The notes under the pieces were generated by a model that was not told where the DNA came from, searched no databases, and worked only from the letters and a program-made list of their open reading frames with translations. DNA of 64,000 bases, taken from positions 1 through 64,000 of the forward strand of contig JBGUBD010000002.1 in NCBI GenBank assembly GCA_041821185.1, written 5' to 3'. The DNA is from Phycisphaerales bacterium AB-hyl4. Lineage in GTDB: Bacteria; Planctomycetota; Phycisphaerae; Phycisphaerales; Phycisphaeraceae. The position numbers and the translations under genes were made by a program. The first letter of the stretch is position 1. Each line of letters starts with the position of its first letter. Positions 16,767-25,297 of this stretch are shown here, in pieces.

Positions 16767-16967
16767 TCAGGTTCCCGGGTTTCGCGGGTCGTTCGGTGGC
16801 GTGCTGGGGGCCGGGGGTGCGGGCTCGTCGTTACCTCTGGTTTTCATCACCAGCAGCACGATGCCCGCGACGACGGCGGCAAGGATGACCAGTGCCCCGC
16901 ACGCGCCGCAGAGCAGCATGAGGATCTCCGGCCAGCCGAGTGGTCCGGTTAACTCCAACTTCGCCAT
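16767..16967 (-). CDS. Small single-pass membrane protein between rpsL and rpsG
   Basis: A 66-residue protein: a short polar N terminus (MAKLELTGPLGWPE), one strong membrane helix (about residues 15-41, with a CGACG pair), and a polar tail rich in Pro, Asn and Asp. It begins 24 bases after the rpsL stop, with a G-rich stretch before the ATG, and sits 122 bases before rpsG. Its position in a ribosomal operon suggests strong expression. I do not recognise the family, and a chance reading frame cannot be fully excluded. Confidence 0.5.
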   Translation of the reverse strand: MAKLELTGPLGWPEILMLLCGACGALVILAAVVAGIVLLVMKTRGNDEPAPPAPSTPPNDPRNPGT

Positions 16968-16990
16968 CGTGAAGCCCCCGCATGCGTGGC

Positions 16991-17365
16991 TTAGCCCTTG
17001 GCGCGCTTGACGCCGTACTTGGAGCGGCCTTGCTTGCGGCCGTCGACGCCGAGGGTATCCAGCGAGCCGCGGACGACGTGGTATCGCACGCCGGGCAAGT
17101 CGCGGACACGTCCACCGCGGACGAGCACGATGCTGTGTTCCTGAAGGTTGTGGCCTTCGCCGCCGATGTAGGCCGTGACTTCCTTGCCGTTGCTCAGTCG
17201 CACACGGGCGACCTTGCGGAGGGCGGAGTTAGGCTTCTTCGGGGTGACGGTTTTGACCTGGAGGCAGACGCCGCGCTTCTGCGGGCTGGCGTCAAGGTCC
17301 TTGACCTTACTCTTGGCCTTGGGCGTCACGCGGGGGTTGCGAACCAGTTGGTTGATCGTCGGCAT
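16991..17365 (-). CDS. rpsL: 30S ribosomal protein S12
   Basis: A 124-residue decoding-centre protein. It shows [12 protein letters not shown], then the conserved [20 protein letters not shown] and [20 protein letters not shown] segments. The lysine of TPKKPNS, where streptomycin-resistance changes occur in other bacteria, is the wild-type residue. It is the first gene of the rpsL-small protein-rpsG unit, with a promoter about 115 bases upstream. Confidence 0.97.
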   Translation of the reverse strand: MPTINQLVRNPRVTPKAKSKVKDLDASPQKRGVCLQVKTVTPKKPNSALRKVARVRLSNGKEVTAYIGGEGHNLQEHSIVLVRGGRVRDLPGVRYHVVRGSLDTLGVDGRKQGRSKYGVKRAKG

Positions 17366-17478
17366 AATCGAGCTACTCGTTTGCGGCCATTCGTTTACGG
17401 CCGTTCTGGCCTACTTCGCTGTGTCATGTCCGGAACGGGCGCGGCGCACCTGTTGCGGATCGGTCAATAGAGCCGGGC

Positions 17479-17508
17479 ATTGTAGCAAGAGTGGGGCTGC
17501 TGTTGCAA
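17479..17508 (-). promoter_or_regulatory. Sigma-70-like promoter of the rpsL unit
   Basis: On the minus strand, TTGCAA and TACAAT are separated by 18 bases. The leader to rpsL would be about 105 bases. The -35 box lies inside a small hairpin (TGGGG...CCCCA) just beyond the accA stop, so the same DNA may also end accA transcription. Confidence 0.55.
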
Positions 17509-17542
17509 CCCCAGCCAAATGGCGTGCCTGGCGGTGGTCATC

Positions 17543-18535
17543 TCACGCGTTTTCGTATGCGCCGACCGAGCGGAGGCGTTCGTAGCGTTTGTGCATGAGA
17601 TTTTCGATTTTCTGTCGTTTGAGCTCGCGCAGCGTCTGGGTGAGCCACTTTTCGAGCTGGTCGGCGGCGGCGGCGGGGTTGCGGTGGGCTCCGCCGAGCG
17701 GTTCGTCGATGACGTGGTCGATCGTGCCGTATTTGAGGTTGTCGGCGGCGGTGAGCTTGAGGGCGTCGGCGGCGGCGGCGTTGGTGTCGGGCGTGGCGGT
17801 CTTCCAGAGGATGGCGGCGCAGCCTTCGGGGCTGATGACGGAGTACCAGGCGTACTGCATCATGGCGAGGCGGTCGCCGACGCCGATGCCCAGCGCCCCG
17901 CCGGACGCGCCTTCGCCGATGACGGCGCAGACGATGGGCGTTTTGAGGTTGGCCATCTCGCGGAGGTTGACGGCGATGGCCTCGGCCTGTCCGCGCTCTT
18001 CCGCACCGATGCCGGGGTAAGCGCCGGGCGTGTCGATGAGCGTGACGACGGGGAGCTTGAACTTCTCAGCCAGCTTCATGCAGCGCAGGGCTTTGCGGTA
18101 CCCCTCGGGGTGGGCGCAGCCGAAGTGGCAGGCGATGCGCTCGCGGGTGTCTTTGCCCTTGTTGTGGGCGATGACGAGGCATTTGTGCGACCCGATTCGG
18201 CCGAAGCCGGAGATGATGGCGGGGTCGTCGCCGAAGCGGCGGTCGCCGTGCAACTCGGCGAAGTCTTTGACGAAGTTGCGGATGTAGTCGATGGCTTGCG
18301 GTCGGCCGGGGTGGCGGGCGACCTTGACGGTGTTCCACGCGTTGAGGTTGGCGTAGATTTTCTTGAGCATGGCGGTGTGCGACTGGCGCAGCTTGCGGAC
18401 TTCGCTGGCGAAGTCGAGGCCGGGGCTGGGCGCACTCTGGCTGGTTTCCAGCTCGGCGATCTGGCGCTCAAGGGCGGTCAGCGGTCGCTCGAACTCAAGT
18501 TCGTACATTCCGTTGTAGGCGTTCAGCGTACTCAT
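17543..18535 (-). CDS. accA: Acetyl-CoA carboxylase carboxyltransferase subunit alpha
   Basis: A 330-residue subunit that, with AccD, moves carboxyl from biotin to acetyl-CoA for fatty-acid synthesis. It has ELEFERPLTALERQIAELE at the N terminus, RPQAIDYIRNFVKDFAELHGDR, HFGCAHPEGYRKALRCM, and the oxyanion-hole region TLIDTPGAYPGIGAEERGQAEAI followed by GEGASGGALGIGVGDRL. ATG 18535 is used because upstream sequence is a word-repeat hairpin. accD is not in the window. Confidence 0.95.
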   Translation of the reverse strand: MSTLNAYNGMYELEFERPLTALERQIAELETSQSAPSPGLDFASEVRKLRQSHTAMLKKIYANLNAWNTVKVARHPGRPQAIDYIRNFVKDFAELHGDRRFGDDPAIISGFGRIGSHKCLVIAHNKGKDTRERIACHFGCAHPEGYRKALRCMKLAEKFKLPVVTLIDTPGAYPGIGAEERGQAEAIAVNLREMANLKTPIVCAVIGEGASGGALGIGVGDRLAMMQYAWYSVISPEGCAAILWKTATPDTNAAAADALKLTAADNLKYGTIDHVIDEPLGGAHRNPAAAADQLEKWLTQTLRELKRQKIENLMHKRYERLRSVGAYENA

Positions 18536-18540
18536 AGAGG

Positions 18541-18625
18541 TTTTGGGCTTGGGCTTGAGGCCTGGGGCTTGAGTGGAAGCGGACGGCGGCTGTGGCAAGC
18601 CTCAAGCCTCGCGCCCCAAGCCCCT
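18541..18625. repeat. Long hairpin built of GCTTGGGG/GCTTGAGG words
   Basis: The left arm holds four loose copies of GGCTTGGGG or GGCTTGAGG; the right arm holds their complements (CAAGCCTC, CCCCAAGCCCC). The loop is about 25 bases. It fills the space between accA and tyrA. Same architecture, different words, as 31826 and 37353. Confidence 0.65.
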
Positions 18626-18675
18626 CATTTATGAACCTGTTATCGTACCGGGCAATCGCAGGAAGGGGCAACCGC

Positions 18676-19554
18676 ATGGATGAACGAATCCAACAAATCG
18701 AGCAGGTGGCGATCCTCGGCGCGGGGTTGCTGGGCACGAGTGTGGGGCTGGGGCTCAAGGCGGCGGGGTACGCCGGTCGAGTCGTCGGCGTCGCCCGCAG
18801 TGAAGAAACCCTCGCTGCGGCGAAGCAGCGTGGTGCGATTGACCACGGTACGACCGACGTCGGTGAAGCAGTCAAAGCCAGCCAACTCGCGATTGTCGCC
18901 GTGCCGCTGGGCCAGTTTGACCGCATGTTTCAGCAGATCGCCGAGCACGAGCACGACGGGCTGATCATCACCGACGTGGGGTCGACCAAGCAGAGCGTGA
19001 TCGCCTCGGCCCGTGAGCACTTGAAACACCCCGGCCGCTTTGTGGGCGCTCATCCGATGGCCGGCTCGGAGCAGCAGGGGCCCGAGGGGGCGCAGGCCGA
19101 CCTGTGCCGGGGCAAGCCGTGCATCATCACGCCGGGCAATGACACGGATGAAGACGCGCTGGCGACCGTCGAAGCGATGTGGAAGAGCCTGGGCATGACG
19201 CTGATCCGCATGTCGGCTCATGAGCATGATGTGCAGACCGCGACGATCAGCCACCTGCCGCACGCGATGGCGGTGCTGCTTGTGCTTGTCGCGGCTGAGC
19301 GCGGTGGGTGGGATGTGGCGTCGACCGGCTTTCGCGATACGACTCGGCTGGCGTCGAGCAATCCGCCCATGCGGGCCGACATTCTCATGGCCAACCGCGA
19401 GCAGGTGATCGAAGCGCTCAACACGCTCGGCCATCGACTCGACCGCTTCATCGACGTACTCGACCGCGGCGACCGCGGCGGCCTGCTGGCGATGCTCGAG
19501 CACGCCCGGCAGGTGCGCGACGACTGGGTTGCGCATCGCGATGACATTGAATGA
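18676..19554 (+). CDS. tyrA: Prephenate dehydrogenase
   Basis: A 292-residue NAD-dependent enzyme that makes 4-hydroxyphenylpyruvate in tyrosine synthesis. The Rossmann motif is VAILGAGLLGTSVGLGLKAAG. The family active-site segments are DVGSTKQSV, GRFVGAHPMAGSEQQGPE and ATISHLPHAMAVLL, followed by GFRDTTRLASSNP. There is no fused chorismate mutase or ACT domain. ATG 18676 is chosen because GGAAGGGG lies about eight bases upstream; longer in-frame starts run back into the word-repeat hairpin. The stop codon overlaps the first base of a 165-bp hairpin element. Confidence 0.92.
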   Translation: MDERIQQIEQVAILGAGLLGTSVGLGLKAAGYAGRVVGVARSEETLAAAKQRGAIDHGTTDVGEAVKASQLAIVAVPLGQFDRMFQQIAEHEHDGLIITDVGSTKQSVIASAREHLKHPGRFVGAHPMAGSEQQGPEGAQADLCRGKPCIITPGNDTDEDALATVEAMWKSLGMTLIRMSAHEHDVQTATISHLPHAMAVLLVLVAAERGGWDVASTGFRDTTRLASSNPPMRADILMANREQVIEALNTLGHRLDRFIDVLDRGDRGGLLAMLEHARQVRDDWVAHRDDIE

Positions 19555-19718
19555 TACGAATCACGACAAATTCTCGTGTGTCATGCGCACATGTGCACAT
19601 GCGCAATAGCCCCCCGCGGAAGCGGGGGGTTAGCGCCATATGTACCAAACCCCCCGCTCCCGCGGGGGGCTACATTTGGATGCACGTTGGACGCACGAGG
19701 ATTTGTCGTGATTCGTAT
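19554..19718. repeat. 165-bp hairpin element with long inverted arms
   Basis: The outer arms are ATACGAATCACGACAAAT (19554-19571) and its exact complement (19701-19718), continuing with near-complementary CTCGTGTGTC/GACGCACGAG. The core has TAGCCCCCCGCGG...CCGCGGGGGGCTA. The right core flank CTACATTTGGAT also appears in the element at 23290. It sits between tyrA and proC and could fold into a long hairpin acting as terminator or mobile-element remnant. Confidence 0.75.
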
Positions 19719-19795
19719 GATTGACGTTTCGCCCTCGTGACCACGCGAGGGCGTGACGCGTCGTGGACGGTGGGGTGGAACAAGAGGTGGACTTT

Positions 19796-20605
19796 ATGAA
19801 TCAATTGCAGTGCAGACTCGCATTCGTCGGCGCCGGCAACATGGCGGAGGCGATCGCTCGCGCGGCGATTGACAAGGGCGTGTTGCAGCCGTCGCAGATC
19901 GTTGCTGCCGACCCCAGCGCCGAACGGCGCGATGTGTTCGCCGGGTTGGGTATGCACGCCGTCGAAACGCTTGGCGAAGCAGTCGCAGCCAGTGAGCAGG
20001 TGATGCTTTCGGTGAAGCCGCAGACGCTGGCGAAGGTCGCGGGCGAACTGTCGGCTGTGTTGACGGATGACCACATCGTCATCTCGATCATGGCGGGGCT
20101 GCGTGCGGCGAAGATCGAGCAAGCGATCGGGCGGTCGCTGCGCGTGGTGCGTGTGATGCCCAACACGCCGATGCTGGTGGGGCAGGGGATGTCCGCCATC
20201 GCGACGGGCGAGCACGCTCGGGCGGGCGATGATGAACTGACGATGAAGCTGTTCGCGGCGGGCGGGCGGGCGATCCGCGTGGATGAGTCGCAGATGGACG
20301 GCATCACGGCGGTGTCCGGCTCGGGCCCGGCGTACGTGTTTTACCTGGCGGAAGCGATGGAGCAGGCGGCGCGCGACCTTGGCCTCGGCGAGCATGCCGA
20401 GCTGCTGGTCGCGCAGACGTTGCAGGGCGCTGCGAAGCTGCTGGCCGAGTCACCTGACACGGCAGCCGACTTGCGGCGGAAGGTGACCAGCCCCGGCGGG
20501 ACAACCGAGGCGGCGATCAAGCACCTCGATGAGCACAGCGCTCTGGATACGATCGCGGCCGCGGTGAAAGCGGCCGCGGCGCGGTCGAAAGAATTGGGCG
20601 GGTGA
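19796..20605 (+). CDS. proC: Pyrroline-5-carboxylate reductase
   Basis: A 269-residue NAD(P)H enzyme making proline from pyrroline-5-carboxylate. It has an N-terminal Rossmann motif RLAFVGAGNMAEAIARA, then SVKPQTL, SIMAGL, RVMPNTPMLVGQGMS, and the C-terminal signature TAVSGSGPAYVFYLAEAM with VTSPGGTTEAAI. ATG 19796 has AGAGGTGG five or six bases before it. The neighbours tyrA and leuC are also amino-acid synthesis genes. Confidence 0.95.
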   Translation: MNQLQCRLAFVGAGNMAEAIARAAIDKGVLQPSQIVAADPSAERRDVFAGLGMHAVETLGEAVAASEQVMLSVKPQTLAKVAGELSAVLTDDHIVISIMAGLRAAKIEQAIGRSLRVVRVMPNTPMLVGQGMSAIATGEHARAGDDELTMKLFAAGGRAIRVDESQMDGITAVSGSGPAYVFYLAEAMEQAARDLGLGEHAELLVAQTLQGAAKLLAESPDTAADLRRKVTSPGGTTEAAIKHLDEHSALDTIAAAVKAAAARSKELGG

Positions 20606-20639
20606 TCTTCGCAGGGTGATCGGGTGATCAGATGTAACG

Positions 20640-21617
20640 TCAATCGCTGGCGATGTGGCCGCTGTTGGCGGACTCGTCATTTGTTGTTTCATCCGCCAGG
20701 TTCGGCTGCACGATTTCGCGCGCCAGGCCGACGTATGACAACACTTTGATGGTGATGTACGTGATGTCGAATTCGTACCACTTCCAGCCGTGGGCTGCGG
20801 AGCGTTGCTGGGCGTGGTGGTTGTTGTGCCAACCTTCGCCGAAGCTCAGCAGGGCGACCCACCAGAGGTTGGTCGAATCGTCTTTCGTGTCGTTCGAGCG
20901 GTAGCCCCATGTATGCGTCGCGGAGTTGACGAACCACGTCGCGTGATAGACGGCGACGGTTCGCATGCACAGGCCCCAGAGCAACCACGAAAGGCCGCTG
21001 GTGTTCAGGCCGAGGTAGGCTGCGAGCGAGCCGCTGAAGTAGAGGATCACGCCGAGCACGATCGGGGGGAGCCAGAAGAATTTGTTGAGGAAGCGGTGGC
21101 CCGGATCGCGGAGCAGGTCTTTCGCGGCATTGGCGGCGGGCTCGCCCTCGGGCTGGTTGAACATGCACCAGAACACGTGCGCCCAGTTGAAGCCGTGGCG
21201 GGGCGTGTGGGGGTCGTGGTCGGTGTCGGAATGCTTGTGATGCAGGCGATGCGTGCCGACCCACGTGACCGGCCCGCCTTGCCAGGCAAGGCAGCCGAAG
21301 CTGGTGAGGACGTACTCGAACCACTTGGGGGTTTTGAAGCTGCGGTGCGTCAGGAGGCGGTGGAAGCCGAGCGTGATGCCCAGGCCGCCCGTGACCCAGT
21401 AAAGGATCAACGCCACGACGAGCGCGCTCCATGAAAAAAAGAACAAGGACGCAACTGCCCCCAGATGCAGCACTGTGAGGCCGATGACGATCGGCCAGTC
21501 AAGACCGGTTTGCCTGAACCGGGCCGTAGGGCTTTCGGGACGTTCGGTAGTCAATTTCAATAACTTTCGGGTGTGGGGCTCTAGATTAATAGAGTGCCAA
21601 GTAGCGGGGTCCGTCAA
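20640..21617 (-). CDS. Membrane acyl-CoA (delta-9-type) fatty-acid desaturase
   Basis: About 325 residues. The three di-iron histidine boxes are H86-x4-H91 (HRLLTH), H123-x2-HH127 (HRLHHKHSD) and HNNHH at 264-268. Four membrane helices are predicted. The family inserts a double bond in acyl chains and tunes membrane fluidity. The start is uncertain: the open frame begins at TTG 21617 and there is no internal ATG before the first His box, so TTG 21617 or a later TTG in KLLKLTTER is used. A second, unrelated desaturase class is at 61682. Confidence 0.9.
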   Translation of the reverse strand: MTDPATWHSINLEPHTRKLLKLTTERPESPTARFRQTGLDWPIVIGLTVLHLGAVASLFFFSWSALVVALILYWVTGGLGITLGFHRLLTHRSFKTPKWFEYVLTSFGCLAWQGGPVTWVGTHRLHHKHSDTDHDPHTPRHGFNWAHVFWCMFNQPEGEPAANAAKDLLRDPGHRFLNKFFWLPPIVLGVILYFSGSLAAYLGLNTSGLSWLLWGLCMRTVAVYHATWFVNSATHTWGYRSNDTKDDSTNLWWVALLSFGEGWHNNHHAQQRSAAHGWKWYEFDITYITIKVLSYVGLAREIVQPNLADETTNDESANSGHIASD

Positions 21618-21782
21618 TGGATATCTTAGGCTTTAGTGCGTGGAAAAGCTATCCGTCAACCTGGCCGACTGAATTGCCGATGCGGGTCGCCGTTTATTTG
21701 TATGGTTTCCTCGTCGCGGCGGATCGGCTAAAATGTCTGACTCGGCGGGACTTGCCGACCAATCTGACCAGGAGTGATACCG

Positions 21783-23198
21783 ATGCCACGCCCGATGACC
21801 CTCACCGAAAAAATTCTCGCCGCGCACGCCGGCCAAAGTGAAGTGAAGCCCGGCGATAATGTCTGGGTCGACGTCGACGTACTCATGACGCACGACGTCT
21901 GCGGCCCCGGCACGATCGGCATCTTCAAGAAAGAGTTCGGGCCTGATGCGAAGGTCTGGGACAATACGCGCATCCCGATCATCCCTGACCATTATATTTT
22001 CACCGCCGACGACAAATGTCACCGTAACATCCAGATTTTGCGGGACTTCGTGCTCGAACAGGGCATCAAGTATTACTACGACCCCGACTTCATGGACACC
22101 AAGGCCGGCTCGGGGATGCCCAACCCGTACCGAGACCCGACCAAGACCAACTACAAAGGCGTCTGCCACAAGGCTTTACCCGAAGAGGGCCACTGCCGCC
22201 CCGGCGAAATCCTGCTCGGCACGGACAGCCACACCTGCACCGCGGGCGCGTTCGGCCAGTTTGCCACCGGCGTGGGCAATACCGACGCCGCCTTCACCAT
22301 GGGCACGGGCAAGACCTGGCTGAAGGTTCCCCCGACCATGAAGTTCGTATTTCATGGTGAGATCCCGCCTTACCTCACGGCGAAGGACCTCATCCTCGCG
22401 GTCATCGGGCAGATCGGCTTCGCTGGCGCGACGTACAAAGCCATGTACTTCGCCGGCGAAGGCATCAACAGCCTCACGCTCGAAGACCGCATGACGCTGA
22501 CGAACATGGCCATCGAAGCCGGCGGCAAGAACGGCATCTGTGACGTTGATGAGAAAACGCTCAACTACGTCAAGGCCCGCAGCAATCGGCCGGACTGGAC
22601 CATCTACACCGAAGACGAAGGCGCCGAGTATGACTACGAGTTCGCGTGGGATCTCAACACGCTCGAACCGCTGGTCGCCAAGCCGCACAGCCCGGACAAC
22701 AAGGCTCTCGCCCGCGAGTGCAGCGATGTGAAACTCGACCGGGCCTACATCGGCTCATGCACCGGCGGGAAGATCACGGACATGATCTTCGCGGCCAACA
22801 TCCTCTCCGGCAACACGGTGAAGATCCCCACCTTCGTCGTGCCCGGCTCGACCGAGGTGCACGCGGACATGCTTCGGCTGAACCTCAAGGGCGAAGCCAA
22901 GGCCGATGGCGAGAAGTCGGTCTATGAAACGCTCGAAGACGCGGGGTGCCTGATCGGCGCCGCGAGTTGTGCTGCCTGCCTCGGCGGGCCGCAGGACACG
23001 TTCGGCCGACTGAACAGCCCGATCAACTGCATCAGCACGACGAACCGCAACTTTCCCGGCCGAATGGGTCACAAGGAAGCTGGCGTCTATCTCGCCAGCC
23101 CGCTGACCGCGGCCGCGAGCGCCCTGACCGGCAAGGTGACCGACCCGCGCGAGTTCGTCAGCGAGCCGATCATCACCGGCACCGCCGGCGTGTTGTGA
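21783..23198 (+). CDS. leuC: 3-isopropylmalate dehydratase large subunit (aconitase family)
   Basis: A 471-residue Fe-S hydro-lyase subunit. It shows MTLTEKILAAHAG, LLGTDSHTCTAGAFGQFATGVG, and the cluster cysteines in IGSCTGGK and in the CAAC pair of GAASCAACLGG. It isomerises 2- and 3-isopropylmalate in leucine synthesis when paired with LeuD. The ATG at 21783 has AGGAG eight bases before it. A homoaconitase-like activity is the main alternative, since LeuC and HacA are closely related and leuD is not in the window. Confidence 0.85.
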   Translation: MPRPMTLTEKILAAHAGQSEVKPGDNVWVDVDVLMTHDVCGPGTIGIFKKEFGPDAKVWDNTRIPIIPDHYIFTADDKCHRNIQILRDFVLEQGIKYYYDPDFMDTKAGSGMPNPYRDPTKTNYKGVCHKALPEEGHCRPGEILLGTDSHTCTAGAFGQFATGVGNTDAAFTMGTGKTWLKVPPTMKFVFHGEIPPYLTAKDLILAVIGQIGFAGATYKAMYFAGEGINSLTLEDRMTLTNMAIEAGGKNGICDVDEKTLNYVKARSNRPDWTIYTEDEGAEYDYEFAWDLNTLEPLVAKPHSPDNKALARECSDVKLDRAYIGSCTGGKITDMIFAANILSGNTVKIPTFVVPGSTEVHADMLRLNLKGEAKADGEKSVYETLEDAGCLIGAASCAACLGGPQDTFGRLNSPINCISTTNRNFPGRMGHKEAGVYLASPLTAAASALTGKVTDPREFVSEPIITGTAGVL

Positions 23199-23289
23199 CC
23201 CGTCGGAGTGGGGTGCCGATACCTCATGGCAACATTGCACACAGCACCTCTCGGGGGGCTGTGTTGCGGCAGCCTGCTAGGGCATTCCG

Positions 23290-23394
23290 CATCCAAACGT
23301 AGCGTTTAGCCCCGCCGCCTTCGGCGGCCCCCGGAAGCACCCCCGCGTGGCCGCGGGGCTAAACATGGAACTCATGTCTGGCGCTACATTTGGA
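23290..23394. repeat. Inverted-repeat element ATCCAAACGTAGCG...CGCTACATTTGGAT
   Basis: A 13-of-14-base inverted pair encloses a REP-like core (TTTAGCCCCGC...GCGGGGCTAAA). Its ends match the inner flank of the 165-bp element at 19554 (CTACATTTGGAT). It lies between leuC and hisB; bases 23199-23289 otherwise hold only a small hairpin (ACACAGC...GCTGTGT). Confidence 0.7.
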
Positions 23395-23405
23395 TTAAAC
23401 CTGCT

Positions 23406-24002
23406 CTAGAGCGAACCTTTGGTCGAGGGGATATCTGAGCCGGTGATGTTCACCGCTTCGCGCAGCGCCCGGCCGAAGGCTTTGAAGATGGCCTCTGCAA
23501 CATGGTGGTCGTTGTCGCCGCGCGGCACTTCCACATGACAGGCGAATCGACCGGCTTGCGTGACGGCCTGGAAAAACTCGCGGACGAGTTGCGTATCGAA
23601 CTGGCCGATCTTCGCCGCCGGCGTGGTAAACGTCACATCGAAGGCCAGCGCCGGCCGACCCGACAGGTCAATGCTCACGCGCGCAAGCGCCTCGTCCATC
23701 GGCACCGCGGCATCGCCGTAGCGTTCGATCCCTTTCTTGTCGCCGATCGCTTCGAGCAACGCCTGCCCGAGCACGATGCCCACGTCTTCGACGGTGTGAT
23801 GATCGTCGATGTGCGTGTCGCCCTTGGCATTGACTTTCAACCCCAGCCGACCGTGGCGGGCGACGTGGTCGAGCATGTGATCGAAAAAGCCGACGCCCGT
23901 GGCGATCTTGTAATCGCCCGGCTTCGACGGGTCGAGGTTAAGCTCGACCGTGATGTCGGTCTCGTTCGTCTTGCGGGCCAGTTTGACAGTGCGTTCAGGC
24001 AT
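23406..24002 (-). CDS. hisB: Imidazoleglycerol-phosphate dehydratase
   Basis: A 198-residue Mn-dependent enzyme of histidine synthesis. Metal-binding motifs are GFFDHMLDHVARHG, DTHIDDHHTVEDVGI and the repeated DNDHHVAEAIFKAFGRAL near the C terminus. It is a monofunctional dehydratase, without a phosphatase domain. It starts 30 bases after hisC on the same strand, so the two form an operon. Confidence 0.96.
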   Translation of the reverse strand: MPERTVKLARKTNETDITVELNLDPSKPGDYKIATGVGFFDHMLDHVARHGRLGLKVNAKGDTHIDDHHTVEDVGIVLGQALLEAIGDKKGIERYGDAAVPMDEALARVSIDLSGRPALAFDVTFTTPAAKIGQFDTQLVREFFQAVTQAGRFACHVEVPRGDNDHHVAEAIFKAFGRALREAVNITGSDIPSTKGSL

Positions 24003-24032
24003 GAGTGACTCTCAACACAGGCAGTGCATTTT

Positions 24033-25148
24033 TTAAGGTGCACTGCTCTTCGTCGTTGTGGGAACCTTCACCAGCGCGGCGAGCAAAGCATCATTCTGTT
24101 CCGGCGTGCCGACGGTGATACGAAGCTTGTCGCGAAGCCGGTCCTGATCGAAGTATCGCACGAATATGCCCCCGGCCTTGAGGTTTTCGTAAATCGTCCG
24201 GGCATCCGGGCCGGCTGAGGGAGGCGTCGCGAGGATGAAATTGGTGTGACTGTCGAGCACCTGCCAGCCTTCGCCGCGAAGCGCTGTGGTCAGCCGATCG
24301 CGCTCGGCGATCACGTTCTGCCATGTCGCCGATATCGCATCGCGCTGCTCCAGCGCCGCGACGGCGGCGGCCTGGCTGAGCACGTCCGCGTTGTAGCTGT
24401 CGCGGGCTTTGTCCAGCGCCGCGATGAGGCCCGCGTGCCCCATCCCATAACCAAACCGCAACCCCGCGAGCGAATAGCCCTTGCTCAGCGAACGCAAAAT
24501 AAGCACGTTGTCCAGGTCACCTTCGCGAAGCAGCGGAAGCGCGTCCGCCTCAGCGAAATCGACATACGCTTCATCGATCAGCAGCACGCCTTCGAAGCGC
24601 TCCGCCACTCGGCGAAGCGTATCGATCGACTCGCGTCGGCCAGAAGGCGCGTGCGGGTTGACCACCAGCGCAAGCCGACACCCCGCCGCGTTCAATCGCT
24701 CGGCAAAATCATCGGGCAGCGCAAAGCCCGCATCCAGCGGAAGCCTGACCAGCGGCGTGTCCTGAATCTCGGCAAGCACGGGATAAAGCGAATAGCTCGG
24801 CTCGGCCACACCCGCGCCACCCGCCGCCGATGACGCGTCTCCCCCGGCGACCGGGTTGCAAAACGCGGTAAACGCCAGCCGCAGCAACTCATCGCCGCCG
24901 TTGGTGGCGATCACCTGCGACGGGTCGAGGTCGTGCACGCGGGCCGCCGTGTCTCGGAACCGCTCCGCGCGCGGTGAAGGGTATCGCCGCAACGCATCGG
25001 GCCCGACATCACGAATCGCCTGAAGCACAGCCGCATGCGGCGGGTACGGGTTCTCATTGGTGTTGAGCTTGATAACGCGCTGCGTCTGCGGCTGTTCGCC
25101 GGGCACGTAAGCGGCAAGGCGGCGGATGTTGTCTCGTTCGTAAGCCAT
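24033..25148 (-). CDS. hisC: Histidinol-phosphate aminotransferase
   Basis: A 371-residue PLP enzyme of fold type I. It has IKLNTNENPYPPHAAVLQ, the DEAYVDFAE strand, and the PLP-lysine region RSLSKGYSLAGLRFGYGMG. ATG 25148 gives the usual N terminus (MAYERDNIRRLAAYVPG). It lies upstream of hisB. A second his gene, hisH, is 14 kb away. Confidence 0.95.
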   Translation of the reverse strand: MAYERDNIRRLAAYVPGEQPQTQRVIKLNTNENPYPPHAAVLQAIRDVGPDALRRYPSPRAERFRDTAARVHDLDPSQVIATNGGDELLRLAFTAFCNPVAGGDASSAAGGAGVAEPSYSLYPVLAEIQDTPLVRLPLDAGFALPDDFAERLNAAGCRLALVVNPHAPSGRRESIDTLRRVAERFEGVLLIDEAYVDFAEADALPLLREGDLDNVLILRSLSKGYSLAGLRFGYGMGHAGLIAALDKARDSYNADVLSQAAAVAALEQRDAISATWQNVIAERDRLTTALRGEGWQVLDSHTNFILATPPSAGPDARTIYENLKAGGIFVRYFDQDRLRDKLRITVGTPEQNDALLAALVKVPTTTKSSAP

Positions 25149-25214
25149 AGAACAAACATCTTCGCAGGGGGGCTTAAGCGGGTCAATTGAGCCCCCACGG
25201 CAGCGCACGCGCGT

Positions 25215-25246
25215 AAAAGCGCCCCGCCAATCGGCAGGGCGCTTTT
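25215..25246 (-). terminator. Intrinsic terminator after the Met-rich secreted protein gene
   Basis: AAAAGCGCCC(C)GCC pairs with GGC(A)GGGCGCTTTT around a four-base loop. On the minus strand it lies about 50 bases beyond the stop at 25298 and ends in TTTT. Confidence 0.75.
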
Positions 25247-25297
25247 GATCAAATCGCGTTCGCTTCAACGTCGTGCGAATCAGGACGGGGGCAAGCC

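Noticed and set aside
18592..18675. Longer N terminus of tyrA from GTG 18592 or ATG 18631
   Set aside because: The added codons come from the word-repeat hairpin, and the ATG at 18676 has a good ribosome binding site.
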